A DNA stretch of 64,000 nucleotides from Catellatospora bangladeshensis (GCF_016862575.1 NZ_BONF01000008.1:124001-188000), one strand, 5' to 3'. Counted from the first letter of the stretch, positions 7,793-16,921 are shown. The notes: generated from the sequence alone by a model not told the origin. Numbers and translations are program-made.

Positions 7793-9724
7793 ATGCGATT
7801 CGGTACGCAGGTATGCGGTGACCTCGCCCTGGGCGCGGCACGGGAGTGGCTGGTGGCCGACGGCCGCGGCGGTTACGCGATGGGCACGGTCAGCGGGCTG
7901 CGCACCCGGCGCTATCACGCGCTGCTGGTGGTCGCGGGCGACACGCCGGCGACCCGCCACGTCGGCCTGGCCGCCCTCGATCCGGTGGTACGCGTCGACG
8001 GCGGCCCCCCGATCCGGCTGGCCGTGCACGAGTGGGCCGACGGCGCCATCGCCCCCGAGGGGCACCTGCTGCTGGAGGAGTTCGCCCTGGTCGACGGGCT
8101 GCCCCGGTGGCGCTGGCGGATCGGCGCGACCGTCCTGGAGCGCGAGCTGGCCATGCGGCACGGCAGCTCGTGCGTCGCCGTGATCGACCGGCTGGTCTCC
8201 GGCGGCCCGGTCGAGCTGTCCCTGGAGGCCCTGTGCACCTGGCGCGACCAGCACGGCGAGCGCCGCGCCGGGCACCTGCCGCTGCGCGAGGCCGCGGGCG
8301 GCGCGGTCGTCGCCGACGCGTACCGGCTGCGCGGCTCGCTCAGTCACGGCGGCGTTCCCACCTCGGCGGAAGGGCCCGGCGCGCGCTGGTCGACGGACGG
8401 GACCTGGCTGCACGGCGTGCACCACCGGGCGGAGGCCGCGCGCGGCTACGTGCCGAACGAGGACCTGCTGCTGGCGGGCCGGTTCACCGCCGTGCTCAGC
8501 GAGCCCGGCGATGCGCTGGAGGTGACGGCGTGGGCCGGTGACCTGGGCGCCGAGCCGCCGCCCGCGACGGAGATCGTCGAAGCCGAGCGGGCCCGCCGCT
8601 GGTCGCTGACGTCGGGGGCGGCCGACACCGTGACCGCGACGCTGACCCTGGCCGCGGACGCGTTCGTGGTGACCACGGCGAACGGGCCGGACGTGGTCGC
8701 CGGTTACCCGTGGTTCGGCGCGTGGTCACGCGACACGATGACCTCGTACGAGGGCCTGTTCCTGGCCACCGGGCGCGCCGAGCAGGGGCGGGAGCTGCTG
8801 CGGGCGTACGCCGCGACGCTGTCGGAGGGCATGCTCGCCAACACGGCCGACGGCGGCGCGGTCGGCTACAACACCGCCGACGCGACGCTGTGGTTCCTGC
8901 ACGCGGTCGAGCGGCACGTGCGCGCGGCCGGCGACGAGGACCTCGCCGCCGAGCTGCTGCCCGCGCTGGACGAGGTGCTGGCGGCGCACCTGCGCGGCAC
9001 CCGCTACGGCATCAAGGTGGACGAGAGCGACGGGCTGCTCGTGCAGGGCGCCGACGGCGAGGCGCTGACCTGGATGGACGCGCGGGTCGACGGCATGCCG
9101 GTGACGCAGCGGGCGGGCAAGGCGGTGGACATCAACGCGCTGTGGTGCAACGGGCTGGCGGCGCTGGCCGTGCTGCGCGAGCGGGCCGGGCGGCACGCCG
9201 ACGACGTGCGGCGGCGGCACGCGGTGACCGAGGCGGCGTTCCGGCGGCGCTTCCCGGCCCCGGCCGGGCACCTGTTCGACGTGCTCGATCCGGACGACGC
9301 CGCGCTGCGCCCGAACCAGCTGCTGGCGTACTCGCTGCCGTACGCGCCGATGGAGCCGGACCCGGCGGTGCTGCGCCGGATCGCCGACGCGCTGCTCACC
9401 CCGCTCGGACTGCGCAGCCTCGACCCGGCCGACCCGGCGTACCGGCCGTACCACGGCGGTGACCTGCGCAGCCGGGATCAGGCGTACCACCAGGGCACGG
9501 TGTGGCCGTGGCTGATCGGGCCGCTGGGCGACGCGCTGCGCAGGGCCGGGCTGTCCACCCGCGACCTGGGCACCGGCCTGGTCGCGCACCTGGGCGACCA
9601 CGGCCTGGGCTCGGTCAGCGAGACCGCCGACGGAGCGGCGCCGCACCGGGCGACGGCGTGCCCGTTCCAGGCATGGAGCGTGGCCGAGACCTTGCGTGAT
9701 CACCTCATGTCTACCGACCAGTAG
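7793..9724 (+). CDS. Amylo-alpha-1,6-glucosidase / bacterial-type glycogen debranching enzyme
   Basis: A 643-residue protein. The N-terminal domain (about 1-210) has the hallmark WLVADGRGGYAMGTVSGLRTRRYHALLV stretch of the bacterial/archaeal GDE_N family. The C-terminal (alpha/alpha)6 barrel (about 270-640) has PWFGAWSRDTM, WMDARVDGMPVTQRAGKAVDINALW and YHQGTVWPWL, the conserved GDE_C blocks with their acidic residues. It is expected to hydrolyse alpha-1,6 branch glucose from glycogen-like glucans in the cytoplasm. The ATG at 7793 was chosen over an upstream TTG (7763) because homology begins at once (MRFGTQVCGDL) and a -10-like box sits just before it. It is divergent from a GH63-like glucosidase and precedes the glucan synthase and branching enzyme genes. 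Confidence 0.87.
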   Translation: MRFGTQVCGDLALGAAREWLVADGRGGYAMGTVSGLRTRRYHALLVVAGDTPATRHVGLAALDPVVRVDGGPPIRLAVHEWADGAIAPEGHLLLEEFALVDGLPRWRWRIGATVLERELAMRHGSSCVAVIDRLVSGGPVELSLEALCTWRDQHGERRAGHLPLREAAGGAVVADAYRLRGSLSHGGVPTSAEGPGARWSTDGTWLHGVHHRAEAARGYVPNEDLLLAGRFTAVLSEPGDALEVTAWAGDLGAEPPPATEIVEAERARRWSLTSGAADTVTATLTLAADAFVVTTANGPDVVAGYPWFGAWSRDTMTSYEGLFLATGRAEQGRELLRAYAATLSEGMLANTADGGAVGYNTADATLWFLHAVERHVRAAGDEDLAAELLPALDEVLAAHLRGTRYGIKVDESDGLLVQGADGEALTWMDARVDGMPVTQRAGKAVDINALWCNGLAALAVLRERAGRHADDVRRRHAVTEAAFRRRFPAPAGHLFDVLDPDDAALRPNQLLAYSLPYAPMEPDPAVLRRIADALLTPLGLRSLDPADPAYRPYHGGDLRSRDQAYHQGTVWPWLIGPLGDALRRAGLSTRDLGTGLVAHLGDHGLGSVSETADGAAPHRATACPFQAWSVAETLRDHLMSTDQ

Positions 9725-9805
9725 CAGAGCGTAACAGACACGAAACAAAAGGTCCCCAGTCCGAAATCGGTATCAGTCAGACTTTGTACAACCCCAATGG
9801 CGTAC

Positions 9806-9827
9806 AGGCACCGAGTGTCCGGTGCCT
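9806..9827 (+). promoter_or_regulatory. Hairpin in the leader of the glucan synthase gene
   Basis: AGGCACCG (9806-9813) and CGGTGCCT (9820-9827) form a perfect 8-bp stem with a 6-base loop, 36 bases before the ATG. It could be a terminator remnant of the debranching gene or a leader structure; nothing decides between them. Confidence 0.35.
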
Positions 9828-9863
9828 AGTTCCGTGTGCCCGGGTTGTCTGCGAGGGGGCCGC

Positions 9864-11204
9864 ATGACCATGAACCTTCCCGTTCCATCGGGTCCGGCGT
9901 CGGCAGCGAAGCCGCTCCGGATCATGATGCTTTCCTGGGAATACCCGCCGGTTGTGGTCGGCGGGCTGGGCCGGCACGTACACGCGCTGGCCAACTCGCT
10001 CGTGATGGCGGGCCACCACGTCACCGTGGTCACCCGGCACGCGCCCGGCGCGCCGCTGGAGGAGTACGCTCCCCCGCCGGTGCCCGGCGTGCAGGGGGTG
10101 CGCATCGTGCGCGCGCCGGAGGACCCGCCGCTGTTCCCGCTGGCCACACCGACGCTGCTGGCCTGGACGATGGCGTTCAACCACACCCTCACCCGGGCGG
10201 CGCTGCGGGCCGCCGAGGCCGACGACTACGACGTGATCCACGGCCACGACTGGCTGGTCACGCACACCGCCGTCACGCTGGCCGAGCACCTCGGCAAGCC
10301 GCTGGTCGCCACCATCCACGCCACCGAGGCCGGGCGGCACCAGGGCTGGCTGCCGGAGGACCTGAACAAGAGCATCCACTCCGTCGAGTGGTGGCTGGGC
10401 CACCGCGCCTGCCGGGTGCTGGTCTGCTCGGAGTACATGCGCTGGGAGGTCACCCGGCTGCTCAATCTGCCCATCGGCAAGGTCGACGTCATCCCGAACG
10501 GGGTCGACGGCCGGGTCTGGAAGGCGCCCGCACAGAAGGTCAAGGAGGCCCGGTCCCGGTTCGCCGGGGACGGCCCGCTGGTCGGCTTCGCCGGGCGGCT
10601 GGTCTACGAGAAGGGCGTGCAGCACCTCGTGGACGCGGTGCCGCAGCTGGTCGACGAGCACCCGGGCCTGCGAGTGGTCATCGCCGGGGACGGCCCCTAC
10701 CGCGAGCAGCTGGTCGAGGCGGCGCACGAGCTGAAGCTGGAGAAGACCATCAGCTTCATCGGCTTCCTGTCCGAGCGGGAGCTGCCGCCCGTGCTGGCGG
10801 CGACCGACGCGACCGTGGTGCCCTCGCTCTACGAGCCGTTCGGCATGGTCGCGCTGGAGGCGGCCGCGGCGGGCGCGCCCCTGGCCGTGGCCGCGACCGG
10901 AGGGCTGGCCGAGATCGTCGAGCCCGGCGTGACCGGCATGACCTTCCCGCACAGCGACCCCGACGCGCTGGCCGGCGCGGTGGGCACGCTGCTGGCCGAG
11001 CCGGTGAAGGCCAAGCAGATCGCCAAGCGGGCGCTGAGCATGGTGTCCAAGCGCTACGGCTGGCAGACCATCGCGGCCACCACGGCGCAGGCATACCGCA
11101 ACGCCATCGCGCAGGAGCCCTCCTTCCAGGCAGAACGCCTGGCCGAGCAGGCCGGCGGCGACCGCCCGCTGATCGTCGTGCCCGACGGAAACCTGCTGCG
11201 GTGA
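9864..11204 (+). CDS. GT4 glycosyltransferase, alpha-1,4-glucan synthase (Rv3032-like)
   Basis: A 446-residue GT-B enzyme. The ATG at 9864 is preceded by GAGGGGG; an upstream in-frame TTG (9822) is rejected. The N-terminal domain opens with LRIMMLSWEYPPVVVGGLGRH, followed by VIHGHDWLV and HATEAGRHQGW. The C-terminal domain has GFAGRLVYEKGVQHLVDAV and the EX7E block PSLYEPFGMVALEAAA, then GLAEIVEPGVTGM. The order and wording of these motifs match Mycobacterium tuberculosis Rv3032, a GT4 alpha-1,4-glucan synthase linked to glycogen and methylglucose lipopolysaccharide, better than GT5 GlgA. Donor (ADP- or UDP-glucose) cannot be read. The branching enzyme gene follows 64 bases downstream, so the pair should make a branched alpha-glucan. 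Confidence 0.82.
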   Translation: MTMNLPVPSGPASAAKPLRIMMLSWEYPPVVVGGLGRHVHALANSLVMAGHHVTVVTRHAPGAPLEEYAPPPVPGVQGVRIVRAPEDPPLFPLATPTLLAWTMAFNHTLTRAALRAAEADDYDVIHGHDWLVTHTAVTLAEHLGKPLVATIHATEAGRHQGWLPEDLNKSIHSVEWWLGHRACRVLVCSEYMRWEVTRLLNLPIGKVDVIPNGVDGRVWKAPAQKVKEARSRFAGDGPLVGFAGRLVYEKGVQHLVDAVPQLVDEHPGLRVVIAGDGPYREQLVEAAHELKLEKTISFIGFLSERELPPVLAATDATVVPSLYEPFGMVALEAAAAGAPLAVAATGGLAEIVEPGVTGMTFPHSDPDALAGAVGTLLAEPVKAKQIAKRALSMVSKRYGWQTIAATTAQAYRNAIAQEPSFQAERLAEQAGGDRPLIVVPDGNLLR

Positions 11205-11268
11205 CCGTTCCTTTCCGATCTCCGTTCGTTGGTCAACGGGAGGCCAGCCGCAGCGCGAAGGGGAACCG

Positions 11269-13110
11269 ATGAACCTGATAAGTGATCTCGACCTTTATCT
11301 GATCGGCGAGGGCAGGCACGAGCGGCTCTGGCAGGTGCTCGGCGCCAACCCGGTGGACGGCGGCGAGGGCTGGCGCTTCGCGGTCTGGGCGCCGAACGCC
11401 CGCGAGGTGCAGGTCATCGGCGACTTCTCGGGCTGGTGGCCGGACGACGGCATCGCCATGCACCCGCAGGGGGGCAGCGGCGTGTGGGCGGCGACGGTGC
11501 CGCAGGCGGCCGCCGGGCAGCGCTACCGCTTCCGGGTCCAGGGCGCGGACGGGCGCTGGACCTACCGCTCGGACCCGCTGGCCAAGGCCGCGCAGTGCCC
11601 GCCGGAGAACGCGTCGGTGCTGTTCTCCTCCGCGTACACCTGGAACGACGAGAAGTGGCTGGCCGGCCGCGCGAAGAAGGCCGACCACCACGCGCGGCCG
11701 ATGGCCGTCTACGAGGTGCACCTCGGCTCATGGCGGCCCGGCCTGTCCTACAAGGAGCTGGCCGACGAGCTGGTGGACTACGTCACCGACCTGGGCTTCA
11801 CCCACGTGGAGTTCCTGCCGGTGATGGAGCACCCGTTCGGCGGCTCGTGGGGCTACCAGATCACCGGCTTCTACGCCCCCACCGCCCGCTTCGGCGACCC
11901 GGACCAGTTCCGCCACCTGGTGGACCGGCTGCACCAGGCCGGCATCGGGGTGCTGCTCGACTGGGTCCCCGCCCACTTCCCCCGGGACGACTGGGCGCTG
12001 GCCCGCTTCGACGGCACGCCGCTCTACGAGCACGAGGACCCGCAGCGGGGCGAGCACCCCGACTGGGGCACCCTGGTGTTCAACTACGGCCGCCGCGAGG
12101 TGCGCAACTTCCTCGTCGCCAACGCGCGCTACTGGTGCGAGGAGTTCCACGTCGACGGCCTGCGGGTGGACGCCGTCGCGTCCATGCTCTACCTCGACTA
12201 CTCCCGGCAGCCCGGGCAGTGGACGCCCAACGTCGACGGCGGCAACACCTACCTGGAGGCGGTGTCCTTCCTCCAGGAGCTGAACACCTCGGTGTACGCC
12301 GACCAGCCCGGCGTGATCATGATCGCCGAGGAGTCGACGGCCTGGCCCGGCGTGTCCAAGCCGGTCGAGTTCGGCGGCCTGGGCTTCGGCATGAAGTGGA
12401 ACATGGGCTGGATGCACGACACCCTGGAGTACGTCAAGAAGGACCCGGCGCACCGCAGCTACCACCACCACCAGCTCACCTGGCCCAGCTGCTACGCGTT
12501 CGACGAGAACTGGGTGCTGCCGCTCAGCCACGACGAGGTGGTACACGGCAAGCGCTCGCTGATGGGCAAGCTGCCCGGCGACCGCTGGCAGCGGCTGGCC
12601 GGACTGCGCGGGCTGCTCGGCTACATGTACGCCTTCCCCGGCAAGAAGCTGCTCTTCATGGGCGCCGAGCTGGCTCAGGAGTCGGAGTGGAGCGAGCAGT
12701 TCGGGCTGGACTGGGCGCACGCCGACTACCACGGCGACGTCCGGGACCTGGTGCGCGACCTGAACCGGATCTACCGCGACAGCGCCGCGCTGTGGGCCCG
12801 CGACACCGAGCCGGGCGGGTTCAGCTGGATCGACCCGCACGACTCGGGCACCAACACCGTCTCCTTCGTACGCCACGGCAAGACGTCGAAGAAGCTGCTG
12901 GCCTGTGTCGCCAACTTCTCCGGCATCCCGCTGCACGAGCACCGGATCCGGCTGCCCCGGCCGGGCGCCTGGCTGGAGGTGCTCAACACCGACGGTGAGA
13001 GCTACGGCGGCTCGGGCATCGGCAGCATGGGGCGGGTGCGCACCGACGCCGACGGATACGCGACCGTCGCGGTCGGACCGTACGCGGCGGTGTGGTTCGT
13101 CCCCGCGTGA
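11269..13110 (+). CDS. glgB: 1,4-alpha-glucan branching enzyme
   Basis: A 613-residue GH13 branching enzyme cutting alpha-1,4 chains and rejoining them by alpha-1,6 bonds. A CBM48-like domain occupies about 25-115 (FAVWAPNAREVQVIGDFSGW). The barrel begins at YEVHLGSW; LPVMEHPFGGSWGYQITGFY and the catalytic D301 (GLRVDAVAS), E354 (IAEES) and D422 (LSHDEV) follow. Spacings of 53 and 68 residues equal those of E. coli GlgB D405/E458/D526. It is about 100 residues shorter than E. coli GlgB because the extra N-terminal N1 module is absent, which usually changes the length of the chain transferred. The ATG has AAGGGGA upstream. Confidence 0.93.
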   Translation: MNLISDLDLYLIGEGRHERLWQVLGANPVDGGEGWRFAVWAPNAREVQVIGDFSGWWPDDGIAMHPQGGSGVWAATVPQAAAGQRYRFRVQGADGRWTYRSDPLAKAAQCPPENASVLFSSAYTWNDEKWLAGRAKKADHHARPMAVYEVHLGSWRPGLSYKELADELVDYVTDLGFTHVEFLPVMEHPFGGSWGYQITGFYAPTARFGDPDQFRHLVDRLHQAGIGVLLDWVPAHFPRDDWALARFDGTPLYEHEDPQRGEHPDWGTLVFNYGRREVRNFLVANARYWCEEFHVDGLRVDAVASMLYLDYSRQPGQWTPNVDGGNTYLEAVSFLQELNTSVYADQPGVIMIAEESTAWPGVSKPVEFGGLGFGMKWNMGWMHDTLEYVKKDPAHRSYHHHQLTWPSCYAFDENWVLPLSHDEVVHGKRSLMGKLPGDRWQRLAGLRGLLGYMYAFPGKKLLFMGAELAQESEWSEQFGLDWAHADYHGDVRDLVRDLNRIYRDSAALWARDTEPGGFSWIDPHDSGTNTVSFVRHGKTSKKLLACVANFSGIPLHEHRIRLPRPGAWLEVLNTDGESYGGSGIGSMGRVRTDADGYATVAVGPYAAVWFVPA

Positions 13111-13121
13111 CGACGGCCGTC

Positions 13122-13163
13122 AACGCGATGATCGGCATCGGTATCGGTGCCGGTCATCGCGTT
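13122..13163 (+). terminator. Terminator after glgB
   Basis: A 16-bp stem with one mismatch (13122-13137/13148-13163), 10-base loop, immediately followed by more T residues (GTTTTCG), 12 bases past the glgB stop. Confidence 0.75.
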
Positions 13164-13223
13164 TTCGTGTGCTACCTCGTGAACAACTGCCGACCGTGAG
13201 ATGTGCCGGGGCCGTGAGATCAG

Positions 13224-13229
13224 TAGTAT
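13224..13229 (+). promoter_or_regulatory. Putative -10 box of the conservon operon
   Basis: TAGTAT, 53 bases before the cvnA ATG, in the otherwise GC-rich gap after the glgB terminator. It would give a leader of roughly 45 bases with GAGG at 13273-13276. Confidence 0.35.
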
Positions 13230-13281
13230 TTCCACGATTCCCCCGCGTGGTTCCCACCCCCGGCACGCATTCGAGGTCAGC

Positions 13282-15549
13282 ATGCGACGCGTCTTCCCCC
13301 GGCGAAGCTGGTCGATCAGATCTCGGGTGATGCTGCTCCTGCTGGTGCCCCTGGTGCCGCTCGCGGGCATGTGGCTGTTCAGCACGAGCATCACGCTCGG
13401 TGCCGCCACCAACCTGATGGACGTCAAGTCCGGGGTGGACCTGTTCGGCAAGCCCGCCTACGACCTGGTCACCCAGCTCCAGGCGGAGCGCGCGCTGTCG
13501 GTGCGCTTCGTGGGCAGCACCGGCGCGCAGGTGGAGCTGGCCGACCAGCGGGCGGGCACCGACGCGGCGCTGGCCGAGTTCCGCAGGCTCACCGGCAGCG
13601 AGGACGCCCGCGACGCGGCCAGCCCGCTCACGCGGCAGCACCTGGACGCGGTCGGCAAGGCGCTGGAGGAGCTGCCCCTGGGCCGTGCGGTGGTGGACAC
13701 CCGGCAGTACGACCGGGTCCAGATCCTGCGCCTCTACAGCGGGATCATCGACCGGGCGTTCGGCCTCTACGGCTCGGTGTCCGGGCTGGACGACGAGGCG
13801 CTGAACCGCCAGGCCACCACCGTGCTCGCGCTGACCGAGGCGCGCGAGCTGTACGCCCGGGAGAACGCCCTGATCTCGGCGGCCGTCGCGAACGGCCCGC
13901 TGACCGCCGCGGAGCGGGCCGAGGCCGTCCGGATCATCGCGCTGCAGCGGCGCGCGCACGACACGGCCACGCGTTACCTGCACCCCGACGACCGCGCGTC
14001 CTACCAGGGCGTGCTGGACAGCGCGGCGTACCTGCGCCTGCGCGCGATCGAGGAGCGGCTGGCCGACCTGACCAAGCCGGTGCCCGCCGTCGACGCCGGC
14101 CAGTGGGCCGCCGACTACACCACCGTGGACGGGCGGCTGTACGCGCTGGAGTCTGCGGCCGCCGACCGCACCATCAGCGCGACCATGCCCGCCGCCACCG
14201 CGATCCTGCTCCAGCTCGGCCTGGCCGGCGGGGTCGGGCTGGTGGTCATCGTGGTGCTGGCGCTGGTGTCGCTGCGGGTGGCGCGCTCGGTCATCGCCCG
14301 CATCAACGCCCTGCGCGAGCGGGCGCTGCACGTCGCCGGGCACAGCCTGCCCGACGTGGTCGCCCGGCTGCGGGCCGGGCACACGGTCGACGTGGACGCC
14401 GAGGTGCCCCCGGCCACCACGGTCGAGGACGAGCTGCACGAGCTGGAGAACGCGTTCGCCGAGGTGCAGCGCACCGCCGTCGGCTCGGCCGTGCAGGAGG
14501 CGACCCTGCGGGCCGGGCTCAACCAGGTCTTCCTCAACATCGGCCGGCGCAGCCAGCTGCTGCTGCACCGGCAGCTCGCGCTGCTCGACGCCATGGAGCG
14601 CCGCGTCTCCGACCCGCAGGACCTGGAGGACCTCTACCGCATCGACCACCTCGGCGCGCGGATGCGCCGCCACGCGGAGGACCTGGTCATCCTCGCCGGG
14701 GCGGTGCCCGGCCGGGGCTGGCGCCACCCCGTGCCGCTGCACGACGTGGTGCGCTCGGCGGTGTCCGAGGTGGAGGAGTTCACCCGGATCACGGTCGTGC
14801 CCGGACAGGAGCTGTCGCTGCGCGGCCGCGCCGTCAGCGACGTCGTACACCTGCTCGCGGAGCTGCTGGAGAACGCCACCGCGTTCTCGCCACGCGACAC
14901 CAACGTGCTGGTCAGCGGGCAGCTGCTGCCCAACGGGTACGCGGTGGAGATCGAGGACCGGGGCGTGGGCATGCCCGCCGCCGCGGTCGACGAGGCCAAC
15001 GCGCGGCTGGCCGACCCGCCGGACTTCGACCCCGCGCACAGCTCCCGGCTGGGCCTGTTCGTGGTGGCGCGGCTGGCCGCCCGGCACGGCATCCGGGTCA
15101 CCCTGCGCCCGTCCCCGTACGGCGGGCTCACCGCGGTCGTGCTGCTCCCCCGTGACCTGGTCGTCGACGGGCAGGGCCCGCTGCCGCAGGTCACCCCGGC
15201 CGCGCCGCCCGCCGGTGCGCTGCCCGCCGCCCCGGCCGCGCCCGCCGAGGTCCCGATGAAGGTCGACGTCATCTCGTCCGACGACCCGGCCGCCCCCGCC
15301 GAGCTGCCGGTCCGCGCGCCGCAGACGCACCTGGCCGCGCCGCTGCGCGCCGAGCCCGTGGTGCCGCTGCGCGCCGGAGAGCCGTCCGGTGAGAAGCCGC
15401 CGCGCCCCGCCGAGCGCACCCGCAACTTCCTGACGTCGCTGCTGGCCGGTGCGCACCGGGGCCGGACGGCCGCGACGGTCCCCGCCGCGCCCCCGAACGC
15501 CGCTGACTCCCCCACAGTGGTGCCGACGCCAGAGGAGCCGACCCCATGA
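13282..15549 (+). CDS. cvnA: Conservon sensor-like histidine kinase CvnA
   Basis: A 755-residue membrane ATPase/kinase. A cytoplasmic Arg-rich start is followed by TM1 (MLLLLVPLVPLAGMWLF), an extracytoplasmic sensor of the nitrate/nitrite-sensing (NIT) type up to about 290, and TM2 (LGLAGGVGLVVIVVLALV). A HAMP-like linker and a dimerisation helix (NIGRRSQLLLHRQLALLD) precede the HATPase_c domain with LLENATAFSP (N box), EDRGVGMP (G1) and SRLGLFVVARLAARHG (G2). The tail after about 630 is Pro/Ala-rich. The classical HE[LM]RTP box is missing, as usual for CvnA. In Streptomyces, Cvn proteins form a membrane complex resembling eukaryotic G-protein-coupled signalling. ATG 13282 has GAGG upstream; the longer frame from 13201 is rejected. 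Its stop overlaps the next start (ATGA). Confidence 0.87.
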   Translation: MRRVFPRRSWSIRSRVMLLLLVPLVPLAGMWLFSTSITLGAATNLMDVKSGVDLFGKPAYDLVTQLQAERALSVRFVGSTGAQVELADQRAGTDAALAEFRRLTGSEDARDAASPLTRQHLDAVGKALEELPLGRAVVDTRQYDRVQILRLYSGIIDRAFGLYGSVSGLDDEALNRQATTVLALTEARELYARENALISAAVANGPLTAAERAEAVRIIALQRRAHDTATRYLHPDDRASYQGVLDSAAYLRLRAIEERLADLTKPVPAVDAGQWAADYTTVDGRLYALESAAADRTISATMPAATAILLQLGLAGGVGLVVIVVLALVSLRVARSVIARINALRERALHVAGHSLPDVVARLRAGHTVDVDAEVPPATTVEDELHELENAFAEVQRTAVGSAVQEATLRAGLNQVFLNIGRRSQLLLHRQLALLDAMERRVSDPQDLEDLYRIDHLGARMRRHAEDLVILAGAVPGRGWRHPVPLHDVVRSAVSEVEEFTRITVVPGQELSLRGRAVSDVVHLLAELLENATAFSPRDTNVLVSGQLLPNGYAVEIEDRGVGMPAAAVDEANARLADPPDFDPAHSSRLGLFVVARLAARHGIRVTLRPSPYGGLTAVVLLPRDLVVDGQGPLPQVTPAAPPAGALPAAPAAPAEVPMKVDVISSDDPAAPAELPVRAPQTHLAAPLRAEPVVPLRAGEPSGEKPPRPAERTRNFLTSLLAGAHRGRTAATVPAAPPNAADSPTVVPTPEEPTP

Positions 15550-15950
15550 CCACTCCCGCGAGCCTCGACTGGCTGCTCGACGACTTCGTGGACCGCGTGC
15601 CCGCGGCGCGGCAGGCCGTCGTGTTCTCCGTGGACGGGCTGCTGCGCGGCGCGTCCCGGGACCTCACCCAGGCCGACGCCGATCACATGGCCGCGATCGC
15701 GGCCGGTTTCGCCAGCCTGTCCCGCAGCGCGGGGCGGCACTTCAAGGCGGGGCCGGTACGCCAGGCCGTGATCGAGATGGAGGACGCCGTCCTGCTGGTC
15801 ACCGACGCCGGTGAGGGCAGCTGCTTCGCCGTGCTCAGCGACGCGGACTCCGACATCGGCATGGTCGCCTACGAGATGGCCATGGTCGTCGAGCGCATCG
15901 GCCACAGCCTGGGCACCCAGCCCCGGCCGACCTCGGCCCATGCGCGCTGA
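15546..15950 (+). CDS. cvnB: Roadblock/LC7 protein CvnB
   Basis: A 134-residue roadblock/LC7-fold protein, second member of the conservon. The sequence runs LDWLLDDFVDRVPAARQAVVFSVDGLL, then SLSRSAGRHFKAGPVRQAVIEM and EGSCFAVLSDADSDIGMVAYEMAMVVERIG, the typical alpha-beta pattern. Roadblock proteins act as non-enzymatic regulators of Ras-like GTPases, here expected to be CvnD. Its ATG overlaps the cvnA stop by four bases and its own 3' end overlaps the cvnC start by 11 bases, indicating translational coupling. The length (~130-140) is normal. Confidence 0.88.
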   Translation: MTTPASLDWLLDDFVDRVPAARQAVVFSVDGLLRGASRDLTQADADHMAAIAAGFASLSRSAGRHFKAGPVRQAVIEMEDAVLLVTDAGEGSCFAVLSDADSDIGMVAYEMAMVVERIGHSLGTQPRPTSAHAR

Positions 15951-16329
15951 CCACGACGATGCGCACCAGTGGCTCGACGCCGACGCCGGGCCGCTGGTGC
16001 GGGCGTACGCCGTCACCGGCGGCCGGGCACGTCCCGGCGCGGGCCTGTTCGACCTCGTCACCTACGTGGTGGCGGCACCGGCGGGGCAGCGCCGCAACGC
16101 CGTGCATCTGCAACCTGAACACCGGGCGCTGCTCGAGCACGCCCGTGAACCGATTTCGGTCGCCGAACTCACCTCCCGCGCCGGGTTTGCCCTCGGTGTG
16201 GTCCGGGTGTTGCTCGCCGACCTGCTCGACGAGGGCGCCGTCATCCGCATGGCGCCCGCTGTGGCCCCCGGCCACGTCCCGGACGACGACATCCTCCAGG
16301 CGGTGATCCTTGGCCTCCGTCATGCGTGA
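15940..16329 (+). CDS. cvnC: DUF742 protein CvnC
   Basis: A 129-residue DUF742 protein, third gene of the conservon. The ATG at 15940 lies inside the end of cvnB; the longer frame from 15811 is an artefact of reading through it. Visible blocks are GPLVRAYAVTGGRARP, LFDLVTYVVA, HRALLEHAREPISVAELTSRAGFALGVVRVLLADL and a short tail. The middle block looks like a winged-helix fold, fitting the DNA-binding/regulatory idea held for DUF742. It overlaps cvnD by eight bases. Confidence 0.86.
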   Translation: MRADHDDAHQWLDADAGPLVRAYAVTGGRARPGAGLFDLVTYVVAAPAGQRRNAVHLQPEHRALLEHAREPISVAELTSRAGFALGVVRVLLADLLDEGAVIRMAPAVAPGHVPDDDILQAVILGLRHA

Positions 16330-16921
16330 CGACCGAGCCCGGTCCGTTCCCACTGCGATAAAGATCCTGGTCGCGGGTGGGTTCGGCGCGGGTAAGACGA
16401 CAATGGTGGGCACGGTGAGCGAGATCCTGCCCCTGCACACCGAGGAGGTGCTGACCTCGGCGAGCACCCACTCCGACGACCTGTCCGGAGTGGAGGCCAA
16501 GCGCACCACCACCGTCACCATGGACTTCGGTCGGATCACCATCGGCGACAGCGCGGTGCTGTACCTGTTCGGCACCCCGGGCCAGGACCGGTTCTGGTTC
16601 CTGTGGGACGAGCTGGCGATCGGCGCGCTGGGTGCGGTCGTGCTGGCCGACACCCGGCGGCTGGCCGACAGCTTCCCCTCGATCGACTACTTCGAGCGCC
16701 GCCGGGTGCCGTTCGTGGTCGCGGTGAACTGCTTCCACGGCAACCAGCAGTTCGAGATCCCGGCGGTGCGCAACGCGCTGTCGCTGGATCCGGACGTGCC
16801 GGTGGTGCTGTGCGACGCGCGGGACCGGCGCTCCGGCCGCGAGGTGCTGGTGACCCTGATCGAGCACGTCCGGGCGCTCACCCTGGGCCAGGCGCATACG
16901 GCGGTGGGCACGCCGGGCTGA
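16322..16921 (+). CDS. cvnD: Ras-like GTPase CvnD
   Basis: A 199-residue small GTPase of the conservon. The P-loop GGFGAGKTT lies at residues 19-27; TTTVTMDFGRI supplies the switch I Thr and LFGTPGQDRFWFLW the DxxG-like switch II (here GTPGQ). VNCFHG stands where Ras has NKxD and is degenerate, as commonly in Cvn/MglA-like proteins. The ATG at 16322 is preferred over the TTG at 16310 since it overlaps the cvnC stop in the operon style of its neighbours. It has no membrane segment and is expected to be recruited by CvnA/CvnB. It ends the operon: the next gene starts 92 bases on with its own promoter. Confidence 0.88.
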   Translation: MRDDRARSVPTAIKILVAGGFGAGKTTMVGTVSEILPLHTEEVLTSASTHSDDLSGVEAKRTTTVTMDFGRITIGDSAVLYLFGTPGQDRFWFLWDELAIGALGAVVLADTRRLADSFPSIDYFERRRVPFVVAVNCFHGNQQFEIPAVRNALSLDPDVPVVLCDARDRRSGREVLVTLIEHVRALTLGQAHTAVGTPG

